Both the position numbers and the translations under genes were made by a program. Of a DNA stretch of 64,000 nucleotides, positions 1-8,800 are shown piece by piece (positions within the stretch are counted from its first letter, which is position 1; each line of letters opens with the position of its first letter). The stretch comes from Sphingobacteriaceae bacterium GW460-11-11-14-LB5. GTDB lineage: Bacteria > Bacteroidota > Bacteroidia > Sphingobacteriales > Sphingobacteriaceae. The notes below the pieces were generated by a model. It was not told the DNA's origin, made no database searches, and was given only the letters and a program-made list of their open reading frames with translations. The DNA lies in NCBI GenBank assembly GCA_002151545.1, contig CP021237.1, forward strand, positions 2,170,001 to 2,234,000, given 5' to 3'.

Positions 1-28
1 GAGATTGATAACGAGCAGGCGGTGTAAA

Positions 29-142
29 ATGAGCATTACGATTAAACACAAAAGACGCAGTTTCTGGTTTTTTTTGGGGGGATCGCGCTTGTATTTTTCG
101 CTCGATAAAGAGAATTTCGTACCAGATCCGAATCCGTATTAA
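29..142 (+). CDS. Possible 37-residue protein, or the 3' end of a longer gene
   Basis: An ATG one base after a TAA stop (positions 25-27, ending a frame that reads EIDNEQAV) opens a 37-codon frame ending at a TAA. The product is basic at the N-terminus (KHKRR) with an aromatic run (FWFF) and ends in PDPNPY. The frame is also open upstream to the window edge, so it could be the C-terminus of a longer gene. A bidirectional hairpin follows directly, which fits the end of a transcript. I do not recognise the family. Confidence 0.3.
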   Translation: MSITIKHKRRSFWFFLGGSRLYFSLDKENFVPDPNPY

Positions 143-143
143 C

Positions 144-170
144 AAAAAAACCTCACATTTCTGTGAGGTT
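144..170. terminator. Bidirectional terminator after tRNA-Lys
   Basis: A perfect stem ACCTCACA/TGTGAGGT (150-169) with a 4-nt loop is flanked by seven A residues on the left and TTTCTT on the right. Read on the minus strand it is a hairpin followed by seven T residues, right for terminating the tRNA-Lys transcript. It can also end rightward transcription from the frame at 29-142. Confidence 0.75.
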
Positions 171-175
171 TCTTG

Positions 176-248
176 TGATCCCGCTGGGATTCGAACCCAG
201 GACCACTACATTAAAAGTGTAATGCTCTACCAGCTGAGCTACGGAATC
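176..248 (-). tRNA. tRNA-Lys (anticodon TTT)
   Basis: On the minus strand the 73-nt sequence folds as a full cloverleaf. The acceptor stem is GATTCCG/CGGGATC with one G-T pair and discriminator A. The D arm contains GCTCAGCTGGTAGAGC, the anticodon stem is TTACA/TGTAG around CTTTTAA, and the T arm carries the GTTCGAATC core. The loop anticodon TTT decodes lysine AAA/AAG. The 3' CCA is not encoded. Confidence 0.95.
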
Positions 249-430
249 TACTTTGTTAAAAACGTTATCTGTTTCCTTTAAAGTGGTGCAAATATAGGGT
301 TATGGAGTGTTTCCTGCAAATAAAAAATCGCGAAACGCGTTAGTGTATTGATTTATAGGCGAATTAATTATTTACCTTCTCTTTTTTAAACTTAATTGAT
401 ATTTTTATCGCTCCTAATTTAATATCAATC

Positions 431-1552
431 ATGTATAGATTTCTTTCTGCTTTGTTTTTTTTGCCGCTTCTCTTTGTATTTTCTTGTCAATCTAACCATG
501 CTAAAGAAGAAGAACGGGCCAAACACAAGCAAGATTCTTTGGCCTCATGTGAAAAAAACATGCCCAGCCGTTTTGGTGCGGTAAAAGATTCTTCAAGTTT
601 CGCTTCTAATAATAAAGTAAGTCACGATGGCATGGTTTTAATTCCGGCCGGTGAGTTTGCAATGGGTGCTTCTGATAAAGAGGGTAGAGATGATGAATAT
701 CCGCAACACCAGGTTAAAGTATCTTCTTTCTGGATTGATGCTACCGAAGTAACCAATGCCAGTTTTAAAAAGTTTGTAGACGCAACCGGGTACCTGACTA
801 CAGCCGAACGTAAACCAGATTGGGAGGAAATGAAAAAACAGCTGCCGGCAGGCACACCAAAGCCACCTGATAGTGTTTTTGTTGCCGCATCTTTAGTTTT
901 CTATCAGCCTAAAAGTGTTACCTCTTTAAATGACGCCTCACAATGGTGGCGTTGGGTTAAAGGCGCCAATTGGAAACATCCTCATGGCCCTAACAGCGAT
1001 ATTAAAGGAAAAGAAAATTATCCGGTGGTACATGTATCTTGGGATGATGCCATGGCTTACTGTAAATGGTCGGGTAAACGTTTACCAACAGAAGCGGAAT
1101 GGGAGTATGCTGCAAGAGGTGCTTTGAAGAATGAAAAATATCCATGGGGGAATGAAGATATAGAAAAAGGTAAAGTAAAAGCCAATACCTGGCAGGGGAG
1201 CTTTCCGGTTAAAAACACCAATTGGGATGGTTTTAATGGTTTAGCTGCTGTGAAAAAATTTAAGCCCAATGGTTACGGACTTTATGATATGGCGGGCAAC
1301 GTATGGGAGTGGTGCAGCGATTGGTACCGCCCGGATTATTATAGCACAATTTCGGGATTGATCGATAACCCAAAAGGTCCCTCAGACAGTTATGATCCTA
1401 TGGAGCCAACAGTACCTAAAAGAGTGGTAAGGGGCGGTTCTTTTATGTGTAACGCCTCTTATTGCAAAGGTTACCGGGTAACTTCGAGAATGAAAACTTC
1501 AGTTGATACAGGCTTAGAACATACCGGTTTTAGGTGCGTCAGCTCTAACTAA
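431..1552 (+). CDS. Formylglycine-generating-enzyme family lipoprotein
   Basis: The 373-residue product has a type II signal (hydrophobic residues 3-17, Cys19), so it is probably an envelope lipoprotein. The body from about residue 65 (MVLIPAGEFAMG) to GFRC at 366-369 is a full FGE-sulfatase/SUMF1 domain. Unusually for the many bacterial paralogues, it keeps the pair of cysteines spaced as in true FGE (GGSFMCNASYC, Cys340 and Cys345), which bind copper and oxidise sulfatase cysteine to formylglycine in characterised enzymes. No sulfatase gene is in this window. The gene stands alone, followed by a sugar transporter with its own operator. Activity as a real FGE is an inference from the cysteine pair; a Gld-type or other non-catalytic role is less likely but possible. 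Confidence 0.85.
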   Translation: MYRFLSALFFLPLLFVFSCQSNHAKEEERAKHKQDSLASCEKNMPSRFGAVKDSSSFASNNKVSHDGMVLIPAGEFAMGASDKEGRDDEYPQHQVKVSSFWIDATEVTNASFKKFVDATGYLTTAERKPDWEEMKKQLPAGTPKPPDSVFVAASLVFYQPKSVTSLNDASQWWRWVKGANWKHPHGPNSDIKGKENYPVVHVSWDDAMAYCKWSGKRLPTEAEWEYAARGALKNEKYPWGNEDIEKGKVKANTWQGSFPVKNTNWDGFNGLAAVKKFKPNGYGLYDMAGNVWEWCSDWYRPDYYSTISGLIDNPKGPSDSYDPMEPTVPKRVVRGGSFMCNASYCKGYRVTSRMKTSVDTGLEHTGFRCVSSN

Positions 1553-1579
1553 AGCCTTTTTTTGTTAAAGTTAAAATTA

Positions 1580-1593
1580 CGCAAACGTTTGAT
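1580..1593. promoter_or_regulatory. LacI-type operator upstream of the sugar transporter
   Basis: The perfect 10-bp palindrome CAAACGTTTG lies at 1582-1591, 66 bp before the transporter ATG. The same decamer occurs in front of the LacI-family gene (34886-34895) and just past its stop codon (33804-33813). Central-CG palindromes of this kind are typical LacI-family half-site pairs, so this is probably the binding site of that regulator. Confidence 0.65.
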
Positions 1594-1656
1594 CCATATT
1601 TTATTAAATATTATTGTTTAGTTTGGTCAAATCAAATTAAACCGAACCAAATCTTT

Positions 1657-2943
1657 ATGCAACAAACAACAAAATCAGGTCAAACACAAGGGCCAAAACC
1701 GCTTATTATCATTTGCGCGCTATTCTTTATTTTTGGCTTTGTAACCTGGGCAAACGGAACCTTAATTCCTTTCTTTAAATTATCTTTCGGACTATCAAAC
1801 TTACAGGCATTCTTTGTAACCTTTGCCTCATATATGGCTTACTTCTTTTTAGCGTTGCCATCATCGTGGATACTAAAGAAAGTTGGTTTTAAAAATGGAA
1901 TTGTTTTAGGCTTGGTAATTTTAGGCCTGGGTTCATTAATATTTATACCTGCAGCCCAAACCAGAACCTTTGGTTTGTTTTTAACCGGAATTTTTGTTCA
2001 GGGTGCCGCTTTAGCTTTATTACAAACTGCATCAAATCCTTATTTAACCATTATCGGCCCAATAGAAAGTGCAGCAAAACGGATCAGTATTGCGGGTATC
2101 TGTAATAAATTTGCCGGAATGATTGTGCCTTTGATTATGGGTAGTTTGTTTTTGAAAAATGCTTCAGAAGTAGAGAAACAAATCAAAGCAGCTACAGGCG
2201 CGGTTCACGAGCAGTTATTAAATGATGTTTTAGGCCGTGTAAATATGCCCTACATTGTTTTAGCTATCGTTTTCTGCCTTTTTGCTATTTTCATTAAATT
2301 CACTAACCTGCCAGAAGTTGAAGTGGAAGAAGATGTAATCGACGAAAGCAAAGGAGAAGTGGTAAAACATAAAAGCATTTTTCAGTTCCCACACTTATTC
2401 CTGGGTGCACTTTGTATTTTTGTATATGTAGGTGCAGAGGTGATGGCTGGTGATATTATTGGTATTTACGGACGCGAGTTAGGCATTAGTCCGGAGATAA
2501 GCGGGAAATTAACCTCTATTACGCTTTTTAGTATGTTAATCGGTTATATTATAGGTATTGTTACCATTCCGAAATACATCTCTCAACAAAAAGCACTTAG
2601 AATTTGTGCGATTTTAGGTATCATTTTTACCATTTTATCTTTTGTAATCTCTAGCTGGTTTGCTGTAATTTTTGTAGCCTTACTGGGTTTAGCCAATTCA
2701 TTAATGTGGCCGGCAATTTTCCCGCTAGGTATTAGCCACTTAGGTAAATTTACCAAAATCGGTTCAGCTATTATGATTATGGGTATTGCAGGTGGTGCTT
2801 TAATGCCATTATTGTACGCCTTTTTGAACGAAAAATTACATGTTAACTTTCAGTTAGCTTACCTTTTAACGGTATTACCTTGTTACTTATACATTCTGTA
2901 TTTTGCGATAAAAGGCCACAAAGCTGGATTGAATTTAAAATAA
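1657..2943 (+). CDS. FucP/GluP-family sugar:proton symporter (MFS)
   Basis: This 428-residue inner-membrane protein has about 12 hydrophobic helices. It belongs to the FucP/GluP branch of the major facilitator superfamily: the early FGFVTWANGTLIPFFK stretch and the ALLQTASNPY motif near residue 125 are family hallmarks seen in L-fucose and glucose/galactose permeases. A charged loop (about residues 225-240) separates the two six-helix halves. It is monocistronic, with a LacI-type palindrome upstream and a strong hairpin terminator downstream. The exact sugar cannot be read from the sequence. The LacI regulator at 33815-34831 is the likely controller. Confidence 0.88.
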   Translation: MQQTTKSGQTQGPKPLIIICALFFIFGFVTWANGTLIPFFKLSFGLSNLQAFFVTFASYMAYFFLALPSSWILKKVGFKNGIVLGLVILGLGSLIFIPAAQTRTFGLFLTGIFVQGAALALLQTASNPYLTIIGPIESAAKRISIAGICNKFAGMIVPLIMGSLFLKNASEVEKQIKAATGAVHEQLLNDVLGRVNMPYIVLAIVFCLFAIFIKFTNLPEVEVEEDVIDESKGEVVKHKSIFQFPHLFLGALCIFVYVGAEVMAGDIIGIYGRELGISPEISGKLTSITLFSMLIGYIIGIVTIPKYISQQKALRICAILGIIFTILSFVISSWFAVIFVALLGLANSLMWPAIFPLGISHLGKFTKIGSAIMIMGIAGGALMPLLYAFLNEKLHVNFQLAYLLTVLPCYLYILYFAIKGHKAGLNLK

Positions 2944-2968
2944 CCAAAACCAAATAAATTTTATGATT

Positions 2969-3004
2969 AAGCCCGATCTTTAATTAGATTGGGCTTTCTT
3001 TTGC
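2969..3004 (+). terminator. Rho-independent terminator of the sugar transporter
   Basis: An 11-bp stem AAGCCCGATCT/AGATTGGGCTT with one G-T pair and a 6-nt loop is followed by TCTTTT. It begins 26 bases after the transporter stop codon. Confidence 0.8.
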
Positions 3005-3042
3005 GATTAATTTTCCCTTATTTTGGCGAAATTATAAACGAG

Positions 3043-3084
3043 GTCTGAATCTCATATCTCAAATTACAATACTCATATCTCAAT
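3043..3084 (+). repeat. Array of six degenerate 7-bp units before gmhB
   Basis: Six consecutive heptamers run in exact phase up to two bases before the gmhB ATG: GTCTGAA, TCTCATA, TCTCAAA, TTACAAT, ACTCATA, TCTCAAT. The 12-mer CTCATATCTCAA occurs twice, 21 bp apart. The array forms the 5' leader of gmhB. Its function is unknown; similar phased arrays lie elsewhere in the window. Confidence 0.6.
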
Positions 3085-3085
3085 A

Positions 3086-3592
3086 ATGAATAAAGCTATT
3101 TTCCTAGATCGTGACGGTGTACTCAATCACGAAATATATGATTACATCTGCCGTGTTGAAGATTTTAAAATCCTGGATTACCAGATTCCGGTATTAAAAA
3201 AACTATTCGATGAAGGTTATCTTTTAATCGTCATTACCAATCAGGGTGGCATTGCCTTAAAGCGTTATACCGAGCAGGAGCTGGCCATTATGCACCAGAT
3301 GCTTCGCAATGCTTTTGTGGCTAAAGGAGCTGATATTGCTGGTTTCTATTATTGCCCGCATCATCCAACTGTTGGCGGAGAATGCAAATGCAGAAAGCCT
3401 GCTTCGGGAATGATTTTAGACGCCATTGATATGTACGATATTGACCCGGCACAATCGGTCATGATCGGCGATAAACCAAGAGATGTGGAAGCTGCAAACG
3501 GGGCAGGGGTGAAAGGCATTCTAATCGAACCCGATGAGCAGATTAGTTATGAAAAGATTAAAGAAGTCCTCAGTCGTGAGTCTTTAGTCTAA
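3086..3592 (+). CDS. gmhB: D-glycero-D-manno-heptose 1,7-bisphosphate 7-phosphatase family HAD hydrolase
   Basis: This 168-residue cytoplasmic HAD-IIIA phosphatase removes the C7 phosphate of heptose bisphosphate in ADP-heptose synthesis for LPS core. The catalytic motif DRDG has nucleophile Asp8 and acid/base Asp10. The GmhB zinc site is complete: Cys90, His92, Cys100 and Cys102 in CPHHPTVGGECKC. Motif III/IV is GDKPRD (Asp129). The length matches the family. The last codons (EVLSRESLV and stop) are formed by four phased AGTC heptamers, so the C-terminus is repeat-derived. Related histidinol-phosphatase domains share the fold, but the zinc site and length favour GmhB. Confidence 0.85.
   Translation: MNKAIFLDRDGVLNHEIYDYICRVEDFKILDYQIPVLKKLFDEGYLLIVITNQGGIALKRYTEQELAIMHQMLRNAFVAKGADIAGFYYCPHHPTVGGECKCRKPASGMILDAIDMYDIDPAQSVMIGDKPRDVEAANGAGVKGILIEPDEQISYEKIKEVLSRESLV
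3565..3592 (+). repeat. Four AGTC-headed heptamers encoding the GmhB C-terminus
   Basis: AGTC begins at 3565, 3572, 3579 and 3586, exactly 7 bp apart (AGTCCTC, AGTCGTG, AGTCTTT, AGTCTAA). The last unit contains the gmhB stop codon. The same AGTCNNN pattern occurs in five copies on the minus strand at 4519-4550. Confidence 0.7.
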
Positions 3593-3924
3593 CAACTGTT
3601 TTAGGTGTAGGGAAGATGTAAAATGGAAGAGGGGTGACGTAACTCAAAGTCCATTATATACCTTACATCATCCATGATAATAATTTGGGCGTTTTAACAC
3701 GCTGTACACTATATCTTTTTGGCTGTCATTCGATTACATTACCATTGACGTTATTTTGCAAATGATTATTAATCAGCTTTTAAACTGCTTTCGCATTGCC
3801 ATCCAGCTAGGCCCTAGCACGGTATCCCCGTTCTACTTAAATCCGGCCTAACAAATTTTTCGGGCTACATTGTTCTGGCCACACAACTGGCTTCAAAAGA
3901 AAAATTTTCAGCCGGCATTTTTTG

Positions 3925-3948
3925 TTTCTTTTTGATGCCAAAAAGAAA
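3925..3948. repeat. 10-bp hairpin palindrome
   Basis: TTTCTTTTTG (3925-3934) and CAAAAAGAAA (3939-3948) form a perfect stem with a 4-nt loop inside the non-coding spacer. It is followed by GAGCCATTCGGCGGCGGTGA. It resembles REP-type palindromes more than a terminator. Confidence 0.5.
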
Positions 3949-4154
3949 GAGCCATTCGGCGGCGGTGAGCCGAGGCAAGACTGTGGTGTATGGCAAAAGA
4001 AATCAATTATACTTCACTAATTTGATTTTTATAAAATAAATTACCCCTCAGGGTGACAACCAAAAAGGATGCTGTTCCATCGTTAACGCAATGACTACGA
4101 AGTTTAGAAACTGAAGAAGCCTGCGAAATTATACCACATCCCTTACCTAAACTT

Positions 4155-4192
4155 CCGAAATCCTACAACACTCATGCCTTTTGAGATTTCGG
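4155..4192. repeat. Hairpin repeat, copy 1
   Basis: CCGAAATC (4155-4162) pairs with GATTTCGG (4185-4192) around a 22-nt loop. The loop resembles that of copy 2 (CTACAACACTCATGCC here, CTACAATGCTCAATGCC there). The outer C-G pair (4155/4192) is an A-T pair in copy 2, a compensatory change. Confidence 0.55.
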
Positions 4193-4433
4193 CAGATGCT
4201 CTGGCCACCTAGACCTGATTGAAATGGCATTCCGGTAATAGACTAATTTGTATTTATCGAAAATTCACCGGAATATAATGGAAAGCAGGACTACAGCCAC
4301 CGACGAGCACTGTATCTGCGCTCCAAAAAATAAATTCCGCAATGAATACGAACATTAGAAAGGGAAGGAGCGGACGAATAACTTCGTTAGTCAAAAGCTG
4401 CTGAAATTCTATTACGCTTTTCCCCAGCTAATC

Positions 4434-4479
4434 CTTACGAAATCCTACAATGCTCAATGCCCCTTTGAGATTTCGTAAG
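4434..4479. repeat. Hairpin repeat, copy 2
   Basis: CTTACGAAATC (4434-4444) pairs perfectly with GATTTCGTAAG (4469-4479), an 11-bp stem with a 24-nt loop. It is a diverged second copy of the element at 4155-4192 and lies just beyond the transaldolase terminator. Confidence 0.55.
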
Positions 4480-4486
4480 ATACCCT

Positions 4487-4534
4487 AAAAAAAAATCCTA
4501 AGTCTTAAACCGGAAACCGACTCAAGACTTAGGA
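4487..4534 (-). terminator. Terminator of the transaldolase gene
   Basis: TCCTAAGTCTT (4496-4506) and AAGACTTAGGA (4524-4534) form a perfect 11-bp stem. On the minus strand the stem is followed by nine T residues (A run at 4487-4495). The transaldolase stop codon is 26 bases upstream. One arm is built from the phased AGTC heptamers described at 4519-4550. Confidence 0.75.
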
Positions 4535-4550
4535 CTAAAGACTCTCGACT
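4519..4550 (-). repeat. Five AGTC-headed heptamers
   Basis: GACT on the plus strand starts at 4519, 4526, 4533, 4540 and 4547, exactly 7 bp apart. On the minus strand this reads as five AGTCNNN units, the same pattern as the four units at the end of gmhB. The array fills the space between the transaldolase stop and its terminator and supplies one terminator arm. Confidence 0.7.
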
Positions 4551-4559
4551 TATTTTAAT

Positions 4560-5219
4560 CTATTTCCCAGCTGCTTTAGCGTGGTCAGCTAAAAATGTAG
4601 CTAAACCGCTATCGGTTAATGGGTGTTTTAATAAACCAACAATTGCAGCCAATGGTGCGGTAATTACATCAGCACCTAATTTAGCACAGTTTACAATGTG
4701 TAATGGTCCGCGGATTGATGCTGCTAAAATCTGAGTTTCGTAACCGTAGTTATCAAAAATAGTTCTGATATCTTCGATTAAAACCAAACCATCGCTAGAA
4801 ATATCATCTAAACGGCCTAAAAACGGAGAAACATAAGTAGCTCCGGCTTTAGCTGCTAATAACGCTTGTCCGGCAGAGAAAATTAAAGTACAATTGGTTT
4901 TAATTCCTTTTGAAGAGAAATATTTAATGGCTTTAACACCATCTTTAATCATCGGAACTTTAACGACAATTTTCGGGTTTAAAGCTGCTAAAGCTTCACC
5001 TTCTTTAACAATTTCATCAAAAGTAGTAGAAATAACTTCAGCACTTACGTTATCATCAACAATATCGCAAATCGCTTTATAATGGTTAATTACATTTTCA
5101 TCGCCGGTAATACCTTCTTTAGCCATTAAGCTAGGGTTGGTGGTTACGCCATCTAAAATGCCAAGATCTTGCGCCTCTTTGATTTGATCAAGATTTGCGG
5201 TGTCAATAAAAAATTTCAT
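4560..5219 (-). CDS. Transaldolase / fructose-6-phosphate aldolase family (short type)
   Basis: The 219-residue cytoplasmic (beta/alpha)8 enzyme belongs to the short transaldolase subfamily (TalC/MipB/Fsa). It starts with the typical [16 protein letters not shown]. The Schiff-base lysine is Lys87 in VVKVPM, and the TTNPSLM loop lies at 26-32. Late motifs HPLTD and FLADHAKA are conserved. It should exchange dihydroxyacetone units in the pentose phosphate pathway; the short form can be transaldolase or F6P aldolase, and sequence alone does not settle which. It is monocistronic, ended by the hairpin at 4487-4534, with the SRP RNA gene upstream on the same strand. Confidence 0.92.
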   Translation of the reverse strand: MKFFIDTANLDQIKEAQDLGILDGVTTNPSLMAKEGITGDENVINHYKAICDIVDDNVSAEVISTTFDEIVKEGEALAALNPKIVVKVPMIKDGVKAIKYFSSKGIKTNCTLIFSAGQALLAAKAGATYVSPFLGRLDDISSDGLVLIEDIRTIFDNYGYETQILAASIRGPLHIVNCAKLGADVITAPLAAIVGLLKHPLTDSGLATFLADHAKAAGK

Positions 5220-5270
5220 GGTTATAAATTCTTAAATATTTGAGTTTCTATGATTGAACCCTGAAGAATT

Positions 5271-5296
5271 TAATTCCCCCTTCAGGGGATTAAGGG
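5271..5296 (-). repeat. CCCCTGAAGGGG-type element
   Basis: On the minus strand this reads CCCTTAATCCCCTGAAGGGG followed by GAATTA. It is a diverged copy of the element at 46594-46621 and 63814-63841, placed between the SRP RNA and the transaldolase gene. Confidence 0.55.
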
Positions 5297-5307
5297 AAAA
5301 GAAAAAA

Positions 5308-5408
5308 AAGGGCAAGCACCTTCTATCGCACCGCTACAACCTTCTACCCTTGCTGTGTTCCCACCCTGGGGGAGTTCAAAGGGAGCTGGTCGTAAAAGAC
5401 TTGCCCGG
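5308..5408 (-). ncRNA. ffs: Signal recognition particle RNA (small bacterial type)
   Basis: The minus-strand transcript of about 98 nt begins near CCGGGCAAGTC and ends with CTTGCCC, the two ends pairing as GGGCAAG/CTTGCCC. The apical domain has the SRP signature CCAGG, then GGGAA, then AGCA, enclosed by a CCCTT/AAGGG helix; this is the Ffh-binding hairpin. Eight T residues and a further T-rich tract follow the last helix and act as terminator. It scaffolds Ffh for membrane-protein targeting. The apical loop differs from the E. coli form, as expected in this phylum. Confidence 0.82.
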
Positions 5409-5410
5409 CC

Positions 5411-5828
5411 ACAAAGGTAGAAAAAGAAGTTGTTTCGCGAAATGCATTTTTGCATTTTTTTTCTCTTTTAAGCTATGTAGCTGATTAATAATTTAATAAA
5501 TTTAAAATGTGTAATTTTAAATGGGATAAGAAAATACAACATTCGCAATACCTGAGGTATGTTATTTATATGCAAATAAAATATTCGTATATAAATCTAC
5601 AATTAAAACGATTTATGCAGGAATTTAGCAGAAAAAGTGAATTTATTGTACAATATTACCATTATAAATTTGATAAATATTTATCGGTATTATTATCATT
5701 TTTTCAATGCAAAGACTTTAAATTACTTAAGGACTAAAATTTTTCTAAAAATCGTGTCAACTCTGTAATTTAAGATTTGTTTTTCGTATCTTAGTGTTTC
5801 CTATACACTAACAACTAACGAGCAAAGA
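5411..5828. other. A+T-rich spacer before gltB
   Basis: No supported gene. Short open frames here are A+T-rich and lack family features. The palindrome ATACCTGAGGTAT is at 5548-5560. This stretch must hold the divergent promoters of the SRP RNA and gltBD, but I could not place a confident -7/-33 pair. Confidence 0.5.
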
Positions 5829-8800
5829 ATGGAACCAAACAGTGGATTGTACGATGCGCAATTTGAACACGATGCCTGCGGTATTGGGTTCGTTGCACAT
5901 GTGAAAGGGCGAAAATCGCATCAAATCATCTCTGATGCACTTACTATTTTAGAGAATCTAGATCATAGGGGGGCATGTGGAGCAGAACCGAATACAGGCG
6001 ATGGTGCAGGTATTATGATTCAGATTCCTCACGAATTTTTTTATGACGAATGTTTAAAAGCTGGCTTTAGCCTACCTGAAACCAATAATTATGGTGTAGG
6101 TATGTTATTTATGCCAAAGGATATCAGATCGAGAGAAGAGTGCAGAGAATTGATTTACCGTGCCGCCGAAAAATTAGGCCTTGAAATTTTAGGTTTTAGA
6201 AAAGTTGATGTTGATACAACAGATATTGGCAATATGGCCCTTTCTGTTGAACCAGAAATTGAGCAGGTATTTATTGCCCGCCCTTATGCAGTAGCACCTG
6301 GGGCTGATTTCGAACGTAAGCTTTATATTTTTAAAAATTACCTGATTAAACTGATCGTAAACACCGTTCATGGTGGTAAAGATTTTTATATCGTTTCGCT
6401 TTCTGCGCAAACCATTATATATAAAGGTCAGCTTACTTCATTACAGGTACGTACCTATTTTACCGATCTAACCGATAAGCGCATGGTTTCTGCTTTAGGT
6501 TTAGTTCACTCTCGTTTTGCGACCAATACTTTCCCTTCGTGGAGGCTGGCGCAACCATTCCGCTTTATTGCACACAATGGTGAGATCAATACTTTACAAG
6601 GAAATTTAAACTGGTTTAGGGCAGGCGTGAAGTCTTTTGCTTCTGCTTATTTTACACCAGAAGAATTAGATATGTTGTTGCCTGTAATCGATGAAACCAA
6701 TTCAGATTCAGGCTGTTTAGATAATGTTATTGAATTGTTACTTCACTCTGGAAGAACCCTGCCTCATGTATTAATGATGTTGGTGCCGGAGGCCTGGGAT
6801 GGTAACGAAGATATGGATCCGGTTAAAAGGGCATTCTACGAATTCCATGCTACTTTAATGGAGCCATGGGATGGACCTGCAGCAATTGCTTTTACCGATG
6901 GTAAATTAATTGGTGCTACTTTAGATCGTAATGGTCTTCGTCCTTCCCGTTATGCCATTACTTCTGATGACCGTGTAATTATGGGCTCTGAGGCTGGTGC
7001 ATTGGCTATCGATCAAAGTACCGTAATCGAAAAAGGTCGTTTAACGCCTGGCAAAATGTTCGTCGTAGACATGGAGCAAGGCAGAATTATCAGTGATAAC
7101 GAAATTAAAGAAGAAGTTTGCGGTAAAAGTCCTTATGCCGATTGGATTAATCGATATCAAATCCGTTTAGAGGAATTACCTGAGCCACGTGTAATGTTCA
7201 CTGGTTTATCAACTGAATCTATTTTTAAATATCAGCAGGTTTTTGGTTACAGCAGGGAAGATGTTGATCTTTTGCTTAAACCAATGGCCATTGAAGGTAA
7301 AGAACCAATCGGTTCTATGGGTACCGATACTCCATTGGCTATTCTATCCAAACGCCCTCAGCATTTATCTTCTTATTTCAAACAGTTATTTGCACAGGTA
7401 ACCAACCCGCCAATAGATCCGATCAGGGAGAAAGTGGTGATGAGTTTGGCCAGTTTTATGGGAAGCATGGGTAACTTGCTGGAAGAAACCCCAAAACAAG
7501 CACATTGTGTAGCCATTAAACATCCAATTTTAACCAATCAGGAGTTAGAGAAATTAAGAAGCATCGATACCGGTGTTTTCCAGGCGAAAACTTTACAGAC
7601 TTATTTCAGGGCTGATGGCAAACCAGGCGCTATGGCGAAAGCTTTAGACCGTTTGTGCCGTTATGCCGTTGATGCGGTCGAAGATGGTTTCCAGGTAATT
7701 GTATTAACCGATAGGGCTATCGACTCTGAACATGCTGCAATGCCTTCTTTATTGGCCGTTTCAGCAGTACACCATCACTTAATCCGCAAAGGATACCGTG
7801 GTGCTGTAGGTATTGTAATTGAGGCGGGTGATATCTGGGAAGTTCATCATTTTGCTACTTTGTTAGGCTTTGGTGTAACAGCCATTAACCCTTATCTGGC
7901 ATTAGAAACCATTAACGAGTTCAAGGAAGAATCTGGTTTATCAACAGAACAGCTTACTAAAAACTATATCTACGCGGTTAATAGTGGTTTACTTAAAATT
8001 TTCTCTAAAATGGGCATCTCCACCTTGCAATCATATCAGGGTGCGCAGATTTTCGAGATTTTAGGTTTAAATAAACAAGTGGTAAATACTTATTTCACTG
8101 GTGCAGTTTCACGTATCGGTGGCTTAGGATTGGATGAAATTGCGAAAGAAACCTTAATTAAACATCACCGCAGTTTTGGTCCGCTAACACAGACCGAAAA
8201 CTTGTTGCCGGCAGGTGGAACTTATAAATTCCGTCGTAAAGGTGAAGCGCATTTATTTAATCCGCAAACCATTCACTTGTTGCAAAACGCAACCCGTAAA
8301 AACGATTACAATATTTTCAAGCAATACTCTAAATTGGTAAATGAGCAAACACAACAAGCTTATACCATCCGTGGATTGTTCGAATTTAACTATAGCCGCC
8401 CATCAGTACCTTTAAATGAGGTAGAATCTACCGAAGCAATCTTAAAAAGATTTGCAACAGGCGCGATGTCTTTCGGTTCAATTTCGCACGAGGCGCACTC
8501 TACTTTAGCCATTGCCATGAACCGTATCGGTGGAAAAAGCAATACCGGAGAGGGTGGTGAAGATGAAATGCGTTATACTAAATTGCCAAATGGCGATAGC
8601 ATGCGCTCGGCCATTAAACAAGTGGCTTCTGCACGTTTCGGTGTAACCAGTTACTACTTAACCAATGCCGACGAGTTACAGATTAAAATGGCCCAGGGTG
8701 CTAAACCAGGAGAAGGTGGTCAATTACCAGGGCACAAAGTGGATGATTGGATTGCAAAAGTTCGTCACTCTACCCCGGGAGTTGGTTTAATTTCTCCTCC

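Larger units (their letters stand above)
3593..4486. other. 0.9 kb non-coding spacer rich in palindromes
   Basis: No convincing coding frame is visible between the convergent ends of gmhB and the transaldolase gene. The stretch opens with phased 7-mers (GAAGATG, TAAAATG, GAAGAGG, GGTGACG at about 3611-3638). It then holds a 10-bp hairpin at 3925-3948 and two related hairpin repeats (4155-4192 and 4434-4479). Base composition is somewhat more G+C-rich than neighbouring spacers. I see no tRNA or rRNA signature. Confidence 0.6.

Noticed and set aside
5254..5484. Frame crossing the SRP RNA
   Set aside because: It lies over the SRP RNA on the opposite strand and over the repeat; not a protein gene.
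5507..5737. 76-codon frame upstream of gltB
   Set aside because: The sequence is extremely A+T-rich with low-complexity codon use and no family feature; it is probably chance.
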